A stretch of DNA of 31,094 nt from a bacterium (GTDB taxonomy: Bacteria > UBA6262 > WVXT01), in NCBI GenBank assembly GCA_035530055.1, contig DATKVN010000007.1, positions 1 through 31,094 on the forward strand, given 5' to 3'. The notes beneath the pieces are model-generated. The model was not told where the DNA came from, searched no databases, and was given only the letters and a program-made list of their open reading frames with translations. This document shows, piece by piece, positions 1-6,803 of the stretch. A program made the position numbers and the translations under genes. How positions within the stretch are numbered: position 1 is the stretch's first letter; each line of letters opens with the position of its first letter.

Positions 1-94
1 TCTGGAAAGAAAAGATAGGAATTCTTCAAAAAGGCAGGTTTTTATAGGAGAAAAACCCCCGATAGGATCGGAGAAATATGCTGACACGCAGTGT

Positions 95-158
95 CATTGC
101 GAAGAACAAAGTCCTGAAGCAATCTCGAGATTGCTTCGTCGCTCTGCTCCCCGCAATG
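95..158. repeat. Palindromic REP/MITE-like repeat
   Basis: The outer inverted repeat is CATTGCG (95-101) against CGCAATG (152-158). Inside it lies a perfect 22-bp palindrome at 116-137 centred on CTCGAG. This resembles a small intergenic palindromic repeat family rather than coding DNA. A 70-codon minus-strand open frame across it is an artefact of the repeats. Confidence 0.75.
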
Positions 159-180
159 AGGCTGTGTCGTAACCCTAATT

Positions 181-250
181 TTGGTAGTCGCAGGCTTTAG
201 CCTGCGCAATTTCCCCATCGAGAACGCAACCTGAAGGTTGCGGCTACCAA
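181..250. repeat. Second palindromic repeat, two-hairpin type
   Basis: The terminal inverted repeat is TTGGTAG (181-187) against CTACCAA (244-250). Between the ends are two stem-loops: CGCAGGC/GCCTGCG around a TTTA loop, and CGCAACC/GGTTGCG around a TGAA loop. A half copy of the same design, inverted, occurs at 2202-2228. The rest of the first 387 bases holds no gene I can support. Confidence 0.75.
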
Positions 251-387
251 ACAAAAAATCTAATTATGACACAGCCTCAATGGCACTATGACATATTTAT
301 TAGTAGTTTAAAATTAAGTAGGAAAATAGGCCATTTTTAGAGCTTTTGCTGTAAAAATAGCGCAATTTTTTCTGTGTTTTTTTCACG

Positions 388-416
388 TTGACAAATACCA
401 ATTTGTGTGTTATACT
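388..416 (+). promoter_or_regulatory. Sigma-70-type promoter of the riboswitch transcript
   Basis: A perfect TTGACA -35 box (388-393), a 17-nt spacer and a TATACT -10 box (411-416) predict initiation near 423. That is about 20 nt before the conserved core of the riboswitch. No competing gene lies upstream, so this is the likely promoter for the 602 gene. Confidence 0.85.
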
Positions 417-440
417 TGTATTAGAAAATGGGTATTCGAT

Positions 441-521
441 AAAGGCAAACTTCGAGAAATCGGAGGACGCAAAGCCACGGGGCTAAAGACCGGGGAGAGG
501 TCTATGCTAGCTGGTTGCCGA
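441..521 (+). ncRNA. Cyclic-di-GMP-I (GEMM) riboswitch
   Basis: All GEMM-I hallmarks are present in order. P1 pairs GGCAA (444-448) with TTGCC (515-519). P2 is capped by a GAAA tetraloop (456-459). The conserved GGACGCAAAGCC follows at 464-475. P3 carries the CUAAAG...CUAUG tetraloop receptor (483-488 and 500-505 region), closed by GACC/GGTC, and the 3' side continues TAGCTGGTTGCCG. The GAAA loop and its receptor should dock to form the ligand pocket. The element sits between a strong promoter and an intrinsic terminator, in front of a secreted surface protein gene, a usual target class for this riboswitch. Identification is by motif; no covariance search was run. Confidence 0.93.
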
Positions 522-540
522 AAATACCGATCTATGCAAG

Positions 541-585
541 CCGGGTTGCCGAAAAACTCTAAAAGAGTAGGCAAGCCGGTTTTTC
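541..585 (+). terminator. Intrinsic terminator serving as riboswitch expression platform
   Basis: The stem pairs CCGGGTTGCC (541-550) with GGCAAGCCGG (570-579), with one mismatch. A small inner CTCT/AGAG hairpin lies at 557-567, and a T-run follows (580-584). Lying between the aptamer and the ATG at 602, it can switch transcription of the downstream gene. Its 5' arm resembles the aptamer P1 3' strand, so mutually exclusive pairing is plausible. Confidence 0.85.
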
Positions 586-601
586 TATTTGAGGGGTAGT
601 A

Positions 602-2092
602 ATGAAGAAAATCCTTATACCATTTTTAATTGGTTGTTTCCTGATAATGGGTTTATCTATTTTTACTACTTTTGCTGAAGCCGACACAGCTGTGGTGCTT
701 GGCGAGCCTATAGATACCCCTATAGGAGAGGAACCTCCGCAAGAAGAGCCTCCACAAGAAGAGCCTCCACAAGAAGAACCTCCACCTCCACCTGAACCTG
801 AACCCATATCAGCAACAGTGAATATAACCCCAAAGACTGTAAACCTTAAGAGTATGGGCAACTTTATTACTGCATCTATTGAATTGCCGGATGGGTTTAA
901 TGTCAATCAGATTGATGGAAATACCGTACAAATCTCGGCAATTGATGGAGATGCCATAGAAGCGATATCTGCAGATAAAACGAGGGTGGAAGAGATAGAA
1001 AGCGACAATTGTTTATTAGCGAAGTTTGAGAGAAGAGATTTAATAAATGTTCTTAGTCCTGGAGATGAGGTTAACATAGCCATTGAAGGATTGCTTACAA
1101 GTGGAGAAAAGTTCACTGGAGTCGATACCATAAGAGTTATTGAACCGGGAAATCGGTCTCATGTGAACGCCAGAGAAAAGACGTTTATTTTCCGTTTAGG
1201 TAAGCACTTATCTTCCGATTCCAGAATTGTAAAGGCACTGCTGTGGATGAATTACCGAAAGAAAGATTGGAAAATTAAATTATGGCTGAGGAAATTTTTA
1301 AATGGCAAGTGGTCGAGATTGCTCGAGCAGCATAGATTTGGTAAACACTATTTCTTGCCTATTACTGAAGGCGATGGCTATGAATGGGATTTTACCGAAA
1401 TTGTAAAGGAAAATTGGGCCAAGGGAATCTACTATGTTACGATTTTTATAGATTATGATACGCAATTTGCCAATGGCTATCCTGCACTCATCGTCACGTA
1501 TGAAGGTTCAAGCACCCTTGAGGAAACTGCTATAGAGGAACAAAGCCTCAAGCCAATTGCTCCCAGATTTATCGTTCCTAAAGGAAGAAATCTTGTGAAA
1601 CTTTTCTTCAGGAATGAAGATATTCTAGGGATGGATACAGAAAATATCGTAATCTGTGGATGGAATGAAACAACGTCCCAATGGGAAGTTATGCCAGATT
1701 CCACATTGAACCTGGTAGAACAAAGCGTCACTACGAAAAGGACAGGGTATTGTCTGTATCAGATTATGTGCGTTTCATCATCTTCATCTGGACAGCCTAA
1801 TGATGAAGGAGATCCAGGCGAGTCTTCCAAAAGTTCTTTAGGACAGAATTATCCAAATCCGTTCAATCCATCAACAACAATAAACTACACTATTTCTCAG
1901 GATTGCCATGTTACCCTAAAACTATACAACATTTGTGGACAGTTGGTAGCGACCATCATCGATGAGTATCAGTGGGCTGGACCTCACTCAAAACATTTTG
2001 ATGGTGGTGATAGACTTTCGCGTGGTATTTATCACTATCAGTTAAAAGCAGGTGATTTTGTCGATACCAAAAGAATGGTTATTCTGAAATGA
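602..2092 (+). CDS. Secreted protein with C-terminal sorting domain, under c-di-GMP riboswitch control
   Basis: This 496-residue protein begins with a signal peptide (about residues 1-25). A short EEPPQ repeat region and a proline-rich linker (about 43-68) follow, then a beta-rich region starting SATVNITPKTV. The last ~80 residues carry the LGQNYPNPFNPSTTINYT signature and end in a GIYHYQLKAGD...KRMVILK stretch, typical of FlgD-like / type IX secretion sorting domains (TIGR04183-like). It is therefore probably exported and anchored at the outer surface. The middle region is not one I recognise. A GAGGGG ribosome site precedes the ATG. The promoter, GEMM riboswitch and terminator upstream indicate control by cyclic-di-GMP. 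A 12-bp terminator hairpin follows the stop. An adhesin or matrix role is inference from this context only. Confidence 0.85.
   Translation: MKKILIPFLIGCFLIMGLSIFTTFAEADTAVVLGEPIDTPIGEEPPQEEPPQEEPPQEEPPPPPEPEPISATVNITPKTVNLKSMGNFITASIELPDGFNVNQIDGNTVQISAIDGDAIEAISADKTRVEEIESDNCLLAKFERRDLINVLSPGDEVNIAIEGLLTSGEKFTGVDTIRVIEPGNRSHVNAREKTFIFRLGKHLSSDSRIVKALLWMNYRKKDWKIKLWLRKFLNGKWSRLLEQHRFGKHYFLPITEGDGYEWDFTEIVKENWAKGIYYVTIFIDYDTQFANGYPALIVTYEGSSTLEETAIEEQSLKPIAPRFIVPKGRNLVKLFFRNEDILGMDTENIVICGWNETTSQWEVMPDSTLNLVEQSVTTKRTGYCLYQIMCVSSSSSGQPNDEGDPGESSKSSLGQNYPNPFNPSTTINYTISQDCHVTLKLYNICGQLVATIIDEYQWAGPHSKHFDGGDRLSRGIYHYQLKAGDFVDTKRMVILK
727..787 (+). repeat. In-gene 15-bp tandem repeat encoding EEPPQ units
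   Basis: Three to four near-identical copies of a 15-bp unit (CCTCCACAAGAAGAG type) encode the acidic proline-rich linker right after the signal peptide. Copy number could vary by slippage without changing frame. Confidence 0.8.
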
Positions 2093-2101
2093 CATACATT
2101 G

Positions 2102-2150
2102 CCTCTCGGTATGTAAAGTCTGCTATATAGTATATCATACCGAGAGGTCT
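2102..2150 (+). terminator. Terminator hairpin after the secreted-protein gene
   Basis: A perfect 12-bp stem pairs CCTCTCGGTATG (2102-2113) with its complement (2136-2147) around an AT-rich loop and is followed by a T-rich tail. It separates the riboswitch transcript from the PorV-like gene, so the two may be transcribed separately. Confidence 0.7.
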
Positions 2151-2201
2151 TATTATTTATGAGCCCTGTGAATGAGACATCCCGCAGACTGCGAATTTTA
2201 A

Positions 2202-2228
2202 CGCAAGCTAAAGCTTGCGACTACCAGA
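2202..2228. repeat. Half copy of the two-hairpin repeat
   Basis: The CGCAAGC/GCTTGCG stem around TAAA, followed by GACTACCA, matches in inverted orientation the left half of the 181-250 repeat. It lies just upstream of the likely start of the PorV-like gene. An upstream in-frame ATG would translate it, which argues against that start. Confidence 0.6.
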
Positions 2229-2236
2229 TCAGGAAA

Positions 2237-3160
2237 ATGATTAAATTAACTTTTAAAATTTTATTTTTGATTTTTCTCTTCTGTTTATTCAGAACGGATG
2301 CCTACCCTATCCATACAGGCGCTGATTTCCTAAAGTTTGGAATAGGCGCCAGACCCTCAGCAATGGGAGAAGCTTCTGTTTCCCTCCATTCTGATGTAAC
2401 TTCTGCCTATTGGAACCCTGCAGGTTTAGCAAAAATAAAAACGGTCCAATGCGGAGCAATGTACAGTGAGGCGGTAAAGGACGCTTTCCTTAACTTTTTT
2501 GGTTTAGCAGTTCCAGTAAAAGGATGGGGAACTTATGAGGTAAGTGGGGTGTTATTGTTTAATACCCCTATCCCGGTAACAGATGCCGATGGTAACACGT
2601 TAGGGAATCTGAAATGGACAGATTGGGCATTTACATTGTCCTATGGGAAAGAGGCTATAAGAAACCTTTCTCTGGGTCTTGGATTTAAGGTCATTCACCG
2701 AAAAGAAAGTGACCCTTTTTTTGGAACTACCAAAGGAACAGCGTATTCTGGAGATTTTGGTTTCATTTATGAATTTCCTTTTACAAAGGGATTAAATCTG
2801 GGATGTTCTCTTTTAAATGTAGGAACCAAGCTCCAGATGGAAGGAGAAATCAAAAAGGATGATTTACCAAGAACAATAAGATTAGGTCTTTCTTACAATA
2901 GAGATCCCTGGATTATCACCAGTGATATTAACAAAGTTCTTGATGACCAATGGCATATACATATTGGAGGAGAACACAAATTCAAAGATAACATTTTCAT
3001 ACGATTTGGTTACTATGAAAAGGCAGGCAATATTAAAGGAGTAACCTACGGAATGGGGATTAAACTTAAGAATTATCAATTTGACTGGGCGAATGTGCCT
3101 GCAGGTGAATTGATAGGTTATACCCGGGATAACAAAATTTCAATAATCATTCATTTTTAG
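2237..3160 (+). CDS. PorV/PorQ-family outer-membrane protein (UPF0164-like)
   Basis: The protein is about 307 residues from ATG 2237. It opens with a hydrophobic signal peptide (MIKLTFKILFLIFLFCLF...) and then the family signature: GADFLKFGIGARPSAMGEAS, followed by SAYWNPAGLA. The remainder is alternating beta strands with glycine turns, as expected of a FadL-like barrel. PorV of the type IX system shuttles sorting-domain cargo, and the gene upstream encodes such a cargo, so a secretion role is plausible but inferred. A longer frame begins at 2159, but its extra 26 residues translate a palindromic repeat and would precede the signal peptide, so I reject that start. The ribosome site before 2237 is weak (AGGA, close to the ATG). 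Confidence 0.85.
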   Translation: MIKLTFKILFLIFLFCLFRTDAYPIHTGADFLKFGIGARPSAMGEASVSLHSDVTSAYWNPAGLAKIKTVQCGAMYSEAVKDAFLNFFGLAVPVKGWGTYEVSGVLLFNTPIPVTDADGNTLGNLKWTDWAFTLSYGKEAIRNLSLGLGFKVIHRKESDPFFGTTKGTAYSGDFGFIYEFPFTKGLNLGCSLLNVGTKLQMEGEIKKDDLPRTIRLGLSYNRDPWIITSDINKVLDDQWHIHIGGEHKFKDNIFIRFGYYEKAGNIKGVTYGMGIKLKNYQFDWANVPAGELIGYTRDNKISIIIHF

Positions 3161-3193
3161 AACATTGGAGTGTGAAATGAAAGTTTCACTGAG

Positions 3194-3240
3194 TCAAGCT
3201 TTCGCTTGACACTCCACCTCCCTTTGGGGAGGAGTCCAAA
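3194..3240. repeat. Tandem hairpin repeat between convergent genes
   Basis: Two stem-loops are present: GTCAAGC/GCTTGAC around TTTC (3194-3211) and CCTCCC/GGGAGG around TTTG (3218-3233). The second hairpin and its flank match, in inverted orientation, the element at 16618-16700. It lies between convergent genes and may act as a two-way terminator. Confidence 0.6.
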
Positions 3241-3248
3241 AAGATTTA

Positions 3249-5183
3249 TCATTCTGTTTTTGGTAAAGTGAAATAGAACGTACTTCCTTCTCCTAATTTG
3301 CTTTCTGCCCAGATTTTCCCACCATGAGCTTCTACGAGTCGTTTTGCCAGTGGCAGTCCCAATCCTATCCCCTCTACCTTGCCAGTAAAATATTCTTCTA
3401 CCTGATAGAACTTTTGAAATACTTTTTCATGTTCTTCAGAAGGAATACCTGGTCCATTATCGGCTATTTCCATTTGAATAAACTTATCATCCAGAGAACG
3501 TCCGCTAATTTTTACCTTTTTTCCCTTCTTATCATTAAACTTTATCGCATTTTCCACTAAGTTTTCAATGACATTCTGGATTTTCAACTTATCTACATAA
3601 ACCTGGCCAATATCATCCAACTTACTATCAATCTCTACTTCTGCCTGATTAACCTTAATGAGAGTATCTATCATTTCCAATGTAGTCTCTACAAGAGATT
3701 TTACATTCACTTTTTCTCTTTCCATTTCTAAATATTCGCGCTCAAGCAAGGTAAACATAAGTAGTTTATCTACGTGACTGGAAAGAATCAGTCCTTCCCT
3801 TTCTATCACTCCCAGAACCTCTTTTTCCGACTCGCCTAATACTTTCATTTTTTCCTGAAGAAAAGGAAGGTACCCAAGAATGGTTGTCAGGGGATTTCTC
3901 AGTTTGTGAGAAATAAGGTTAAGGAAATTTCTCTTTACCATTTCCTCTTTCCTTTCGTCAGTAACATTGCGCAGGACCATAATCTGGCCCAATAATTTTC
4001 CCTCTTCATTCCTGATTTTGGTTGCTACAACAGAAAGAAAAAGAGCCTTTCCTTTCGTTCTTACCAGGTCAAAATTGATCACTTTTTCTTCTTTCTTTTC
4101 CAGTTCTCTCCAGGTAATTGAAGGTTGAAAATCAGAAATGAATCCAAGAAGGTTATTCCCCAGACACTCTTCTCTTTTTACATTTAACAGTTTTTCTGTT
4201 GATGAATTAAACATAATTATATTCAGTTGAGCATCGGTAATAATGGCGCCATCTTCCATTCCCCTAAAAACAGCCTCAATCTTTTCCTTCTCTTGTTGCA
4301 GGGTGCTGAAAAGGTACGCATTATCAATAGCAATTGCTGACTGGGCTGCAAATATGGATAAAAGGTCGACATCCTTTTTGGTAAATACGTCTTTTTTTTC
4401 TGTTCTATGCACATTGATTATACCGAATAACTTATCTTTTCTCAGTAAGGGGATGGTTATTCCTGAGTGTATCCCGTCAAACTGCTCAAGATTGCAAAAT
4501 CGTGGGTCCTCCTTTATACTTCCGTCAATCTTCACAATCTCACTTTTCTCGGCTGCATACCCGGCTACCCTTTCTCCAATATTGAGTTTCCTCCCTATAA
4601 CCATATCTTCCCTTCTCCCTGAGGCTGCTTTTACTATGAGTTTTCCTGTTTCTTTATCAAATAACATTATAGACCCGCCGTCTGCCCCTAAGGTATCAGT
4701 GGCTAATTTTATAATGCGGGAGAGCAGTTGGTCTAAATCCATAAGTGAACCTATTGCCTTACTTACTTCATAGAGGTTCACCACTTCTTTTAATTCATCG
4801 ACCTCCCGGGCAAGCCTTTGCTTCTCCAGACATCTATTAATCAGTAAACCCAGTTCGTCAATCTTAAATGGCTTTGTAATATAATCGTAAGCTCCTAATT
4901 TCATCGCTTCCACTGCATTTTCGATGGTCCCATAGGCAGTCATTATAATTACATCGGATTGGGGGTATTCTTTTCTTACCTCTTTTAACACTCCAATTCC
5001 GTCAATGCCAGGCATCATTAAATCTGTGAGGATAATCTGATAATTATCCTGTTTAAGTAGTTCAAGACACTCTTTTCCACTTTTACTTTCACCCACATTG
5101 TACTTATTCATATTCAAATATTCCACACAGGCTTCTCTAATATTAGGGTCATCATCAACAACTAAAATCCGTTCACCCGCCAT
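3249..5183 (-). CDS. Hybrid sensor kinase: REC-GAF-PAS-HisKA-HATPase
   Basis: This 644-residue soluble signalling protein has no membrane segment. An N-terminal receiver domain (about 3-118) carries the DD pair, phosphoacceptor D54 in LTDLMMPG and K104 in YITKP. A GAF domain follows (about 150-290), then a PAS domain (about 300-410) and a HisKA dimerisation helix with catalytic H426 in [11 protein letters not shown]. An ATPase domain (about 530-642) has the N box (NLVENAIKF), DNGPGIP and [10 protein letters not shown]. It can therefore be phosphorylated by an upstream kinase and itself phosphorylate a partner. It lies downstream of the membrane kinase at 5382-6803 on the same strand, an obvious candidate partner, though a repeat cluster separates them. 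The start has a clear GGAGAGGTGG ribosome site. Confidence 0.93.
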   Translation of the reverse strand: MAGERILVVDDDPNIREACVEYLNMNKYNVGESKSGKECLELLKQDNYQIILTDLMMPGIDGIGVLKEVRKEYPQSDVIIMTAYGTIENAVEAMKLGAYDYITKPFKIDELGLLINRCLEKQRLAREVDELKEVVNLYEVSKAIGSLMDLDQLLSRIIKLATDTLGADGGSIMLFDKETGKLIVKAASGRREDMVIGRKLNIGERVAGYAAEKSEIVKIDGSIKEDPRFCNLEQFDGIHSGITIPLLRKDKLFGIINVHRTEKKDVFTKKDVDLLSIFAAQSAIAIDNAYLFSTLQQEKEKIEAVFRGMEDGAIITDAQLNIIMFNSSTEKLLNVKREECLGNNLLGFISDFQPSITWRELEKKEEKVINFDLVRTKGKALFLSVVATKIRNEEGKLLGQIMVLRNVTDERKEEMVKRNFLNLISHKLRNPLTTILGYLPFLQEKMKVLGESEKEVLGVIEREGLILSSHVDKLLMFTLLEREYLEMEREKVNVKSLVETTLEMIDTLIKVNQAEVEIDSKLDDIGQVYVDKLKIQNVIENLVENAIKFNDKKGKKVKISGRSLDDKFIQMEIADNGPGIPSEEHEKVFQKFYQVEEYFTGKVEGIGLGLPLAKRLVEAHGGKIWAESKLGEGSTFYFTLPKTE

Positions 5184-5222
5184 ACCACCTCTCCCTTCAA
5201 CATTTTAAACTTTAACACATCT

Positions 5223-5366
5223 TTCCGCTAAAGCGGAAGTTGGAGTAGCAGCACCGCTTGCGGTGCGTTAGGAGTAGCAGAGCTTGCTCTGCGATAACTA
5301 ATCGCAAGACAAGTCTCGCTACTCCAGCTCTGCGCCCACCAATCGCGAAACAAGTTTCGCTACTCC
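5223..5366. repeat. Cluster of GGAGTAGC-bordered palindromic repeats
   Basis: Two direct GGAGTAGC boxes (5242-5249, 5271-5278) face two inverted GCTACTCC boxes (5318-5325, 5359-5366). Between and beside them are several short stem-loops, such as GCACCGC/GCGGTGC, GCAGAGC/GCTCTGC and CGAAAC/GTTTCG. A separate TTCCGCT/AGCGGAA stem lies at 5223-5238. The cluster fills the gap between two kinase genes and could attenuate or protect the operon mRNA. Confidence 0.7.
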
Positions 5367-5381
5367 TAACAAAACTATGCC

Positions 5382-6803
5382 CTACGTTGTTTGTTTTGGC
5401 AGGGTAAAATAAAAAGTTGAACCTTTGTCCACCTCTGATTCTACCCAGATTTTTCCTCCCTGAGCCTCAACAAGGGATTTCACAATCGCCAAACCTAAAC
5501 CAGTCCCTCTTGGTCCTTTTACTCTTTCTCTTATCTCTTTAACTTGTTCAAATTTATCGAAAATCTTCCCTATCTGCTCCGGCGGAATACCTATTCCTGT
5601 ATCGCTAATACTCACTTGAAAATGCTCTTTTTCATCTTGGATGTTAACTGATATCTTTCCTTTTTCCGGGGTAAACTTTACCGAATTGCTGAGAATATTG
5701 GTGATAATCTGCCGGGTTCTATCCCCGTCAACAAAGACTAAAGGCAAGTTGTCTGGAATATTCATTGCTATTTCAATATCTTTTTCATCAGCCTGAGGTT
5801 TTATAAGCTCTGCTATTTCTGAAACTATTGGAAGAATTTCTAGAGGCTCCTTTTTTATCTCCATCTTACCCCGTTCAATCTTTGCCATATCTAACAGGTC
5901 ATCAATAAATCGGGAAAGGCGCTTGCTACTCCTTTCCATAATTTTCAAGAACTTTTTTGCTTTCTCGGTTAACTCGCCCGCTGCCCCTTCCAAAAAGAGG
6001 TCAACATACATAATTAGTGAAGTTAATGGTGACTTTAACTCATGAGTAACGCTGGCAAGGAAGTCTTTTTTCAATTGGTCAATTTCTTTTAGTTGGCTGG
6101 ACATCTTGTTAAGGTCTCTGGCTAAACTTTCAAGTTCATCATTGCTTTTGACTACAATTGTAGTATCAAGTTTTCCCTGACCGATTAATTCTGCTCCTTT
6201 TGCCATCTGTTTAATTGGTCTGGTCATCATCTGAGCAAGAATTATGGCCCCAATAAAACCGATGATTAAAACTACTATTGCTACACCAAAAATTCTTCTA
6301 CGGGTTTCTCTTAAGGTTTCCTCTACTATTTCGTGTAAACTATCCCGAGAAAACCCAATGCGAGCAATCCCCATTTTGTTCTGGTCAATAAAAATAGGTA
6401 AAGCAATGTCTAATATGTTTTGTTTTTCCTTATCAACATACGATTGAGTAACAAGTTCATCTGATGAACGGGCTTTTATTGCAATAGTATCATTGGCAAT
6501 GGTTCCTAAAAGGTCGACGTCAGTATGGGCAAGAATTTTACCCTGAGGAGCGGTCACCATTGCGTACATTACTCCTCTGGTTCTCTCTACAAGGTTTACA
6601 TAGTTTATGAGCAGTATTTCATCATTGGTAATGAGAGATTCCTTGCCAATTTGAGCCAGTCCTTTAATAATATTCGTTTGGCTTTTTTCCATTTCTTGAA
6701 TCAGAAGCCGCTTCTCAGCAATAAAAAGAAAAATACTTACTCCCAAAATGACAGCAATGATTAAAATACTGTTTAACAAAGAAAACTTTGTTCTTAATTT
6801 CAT
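5382..6803 (-). CDS. Membrane sensor histidine kinase with HAMP domain
   Basis: This 473-residue protein has a first membrane helix (about 9-29), an extracytoplasmic sensor region (about 30-168) that looks like a small cache-type fold, and a second helix (about 171-192). A HAMP linker follows (about 193-243). HisKA has H254 in ASVTHELKSPL. The ATPase domain carries NILSNSVKF, DTGIGIPPEQ and GTGLGLAIVK. Its ATG overlaps the stop of the PorV-TPR gene upstream by four bases (ATGA), so the two are translationally coupled. That makes it likely to sense something connected with the surface proteins made from the same transcript. The ligand cannot be read from the sequence. Confidence 0.93.
   Translation of the reverse strand: MKLRTKFSLLNSILIIAVILGVSIFLFIAEKRLLIQEMEKSQTNIIKGLAQIGKESLITNDEILLINYVNLVERTRGVMYAMVTAPQGKILAHTDVDLLGTIANDTIAIKARSSDELVTQSYVDKEKQNILDIALPIFIDQNKMGIARIGFSRDSLHEIVEETLRETRRRIFGVAIVVLIIGFIGAIILAQMMTRPIKQMAKGAELIGQGKLDTTIVVKSNDELESLARDLNKMSSQLKEIDQLKKDFLASVTHELKSPLTSLIMYVDLFLEGAAGELTEKAKKFLKIMERSSKRLSRFIDDLLDMAKIERGKMEIKKEPLEILPIVSEIAELIKPQADEKDIEIAMNIPDNLPLVFVDGDRTRQIITNILSNSVKFTPEKGKISVNIQDEKEHFQVSISDTGIGIPPEQIGKIFDKFEQVKEIRERVKGPRGTGLGLAIVKSLVEAQGGKIWVESEVDKGSTFYFTLPKQTT

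Noticed and set aside
35-59. GGTTTTT...AAAAACC hairpin at the window edge
   Set aside because: The stem is short and AT-rich, and no gene end is visible next to it, so a terminator call is not justified.
42-254. 70-codon minus-strand frame near the window start
   Set aside because: It lies wholly across two palindromic repeat elements and encodes repeat-derived residues.
521-556. Possible second (tandem) GEMM aptamer
   Set aside because: Only the 3' strand is duplicated; there is no second GACGCAAAGCC core or tetraloop, so it is not a second aptamer.
405-599. 64-codon frame through the riboswitch
   Set aside because: It begins before the predicted transcription start and is made of aptamer and terminator sequence.
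559-906. 115-codon minus-strand frame rich in GGSSCGGSS
   Set aside because: The repeat is just the reverse of the EEPPQ-coding tandem repeat in the secreted protein gene.
4243-4773. 176-codon open frame on the plus strand
   Set aside because: It is antisense to the GAF/PAS part of the REC-kinase, is serine-rich low-complexity-like, and has no ribosome site or family motif.
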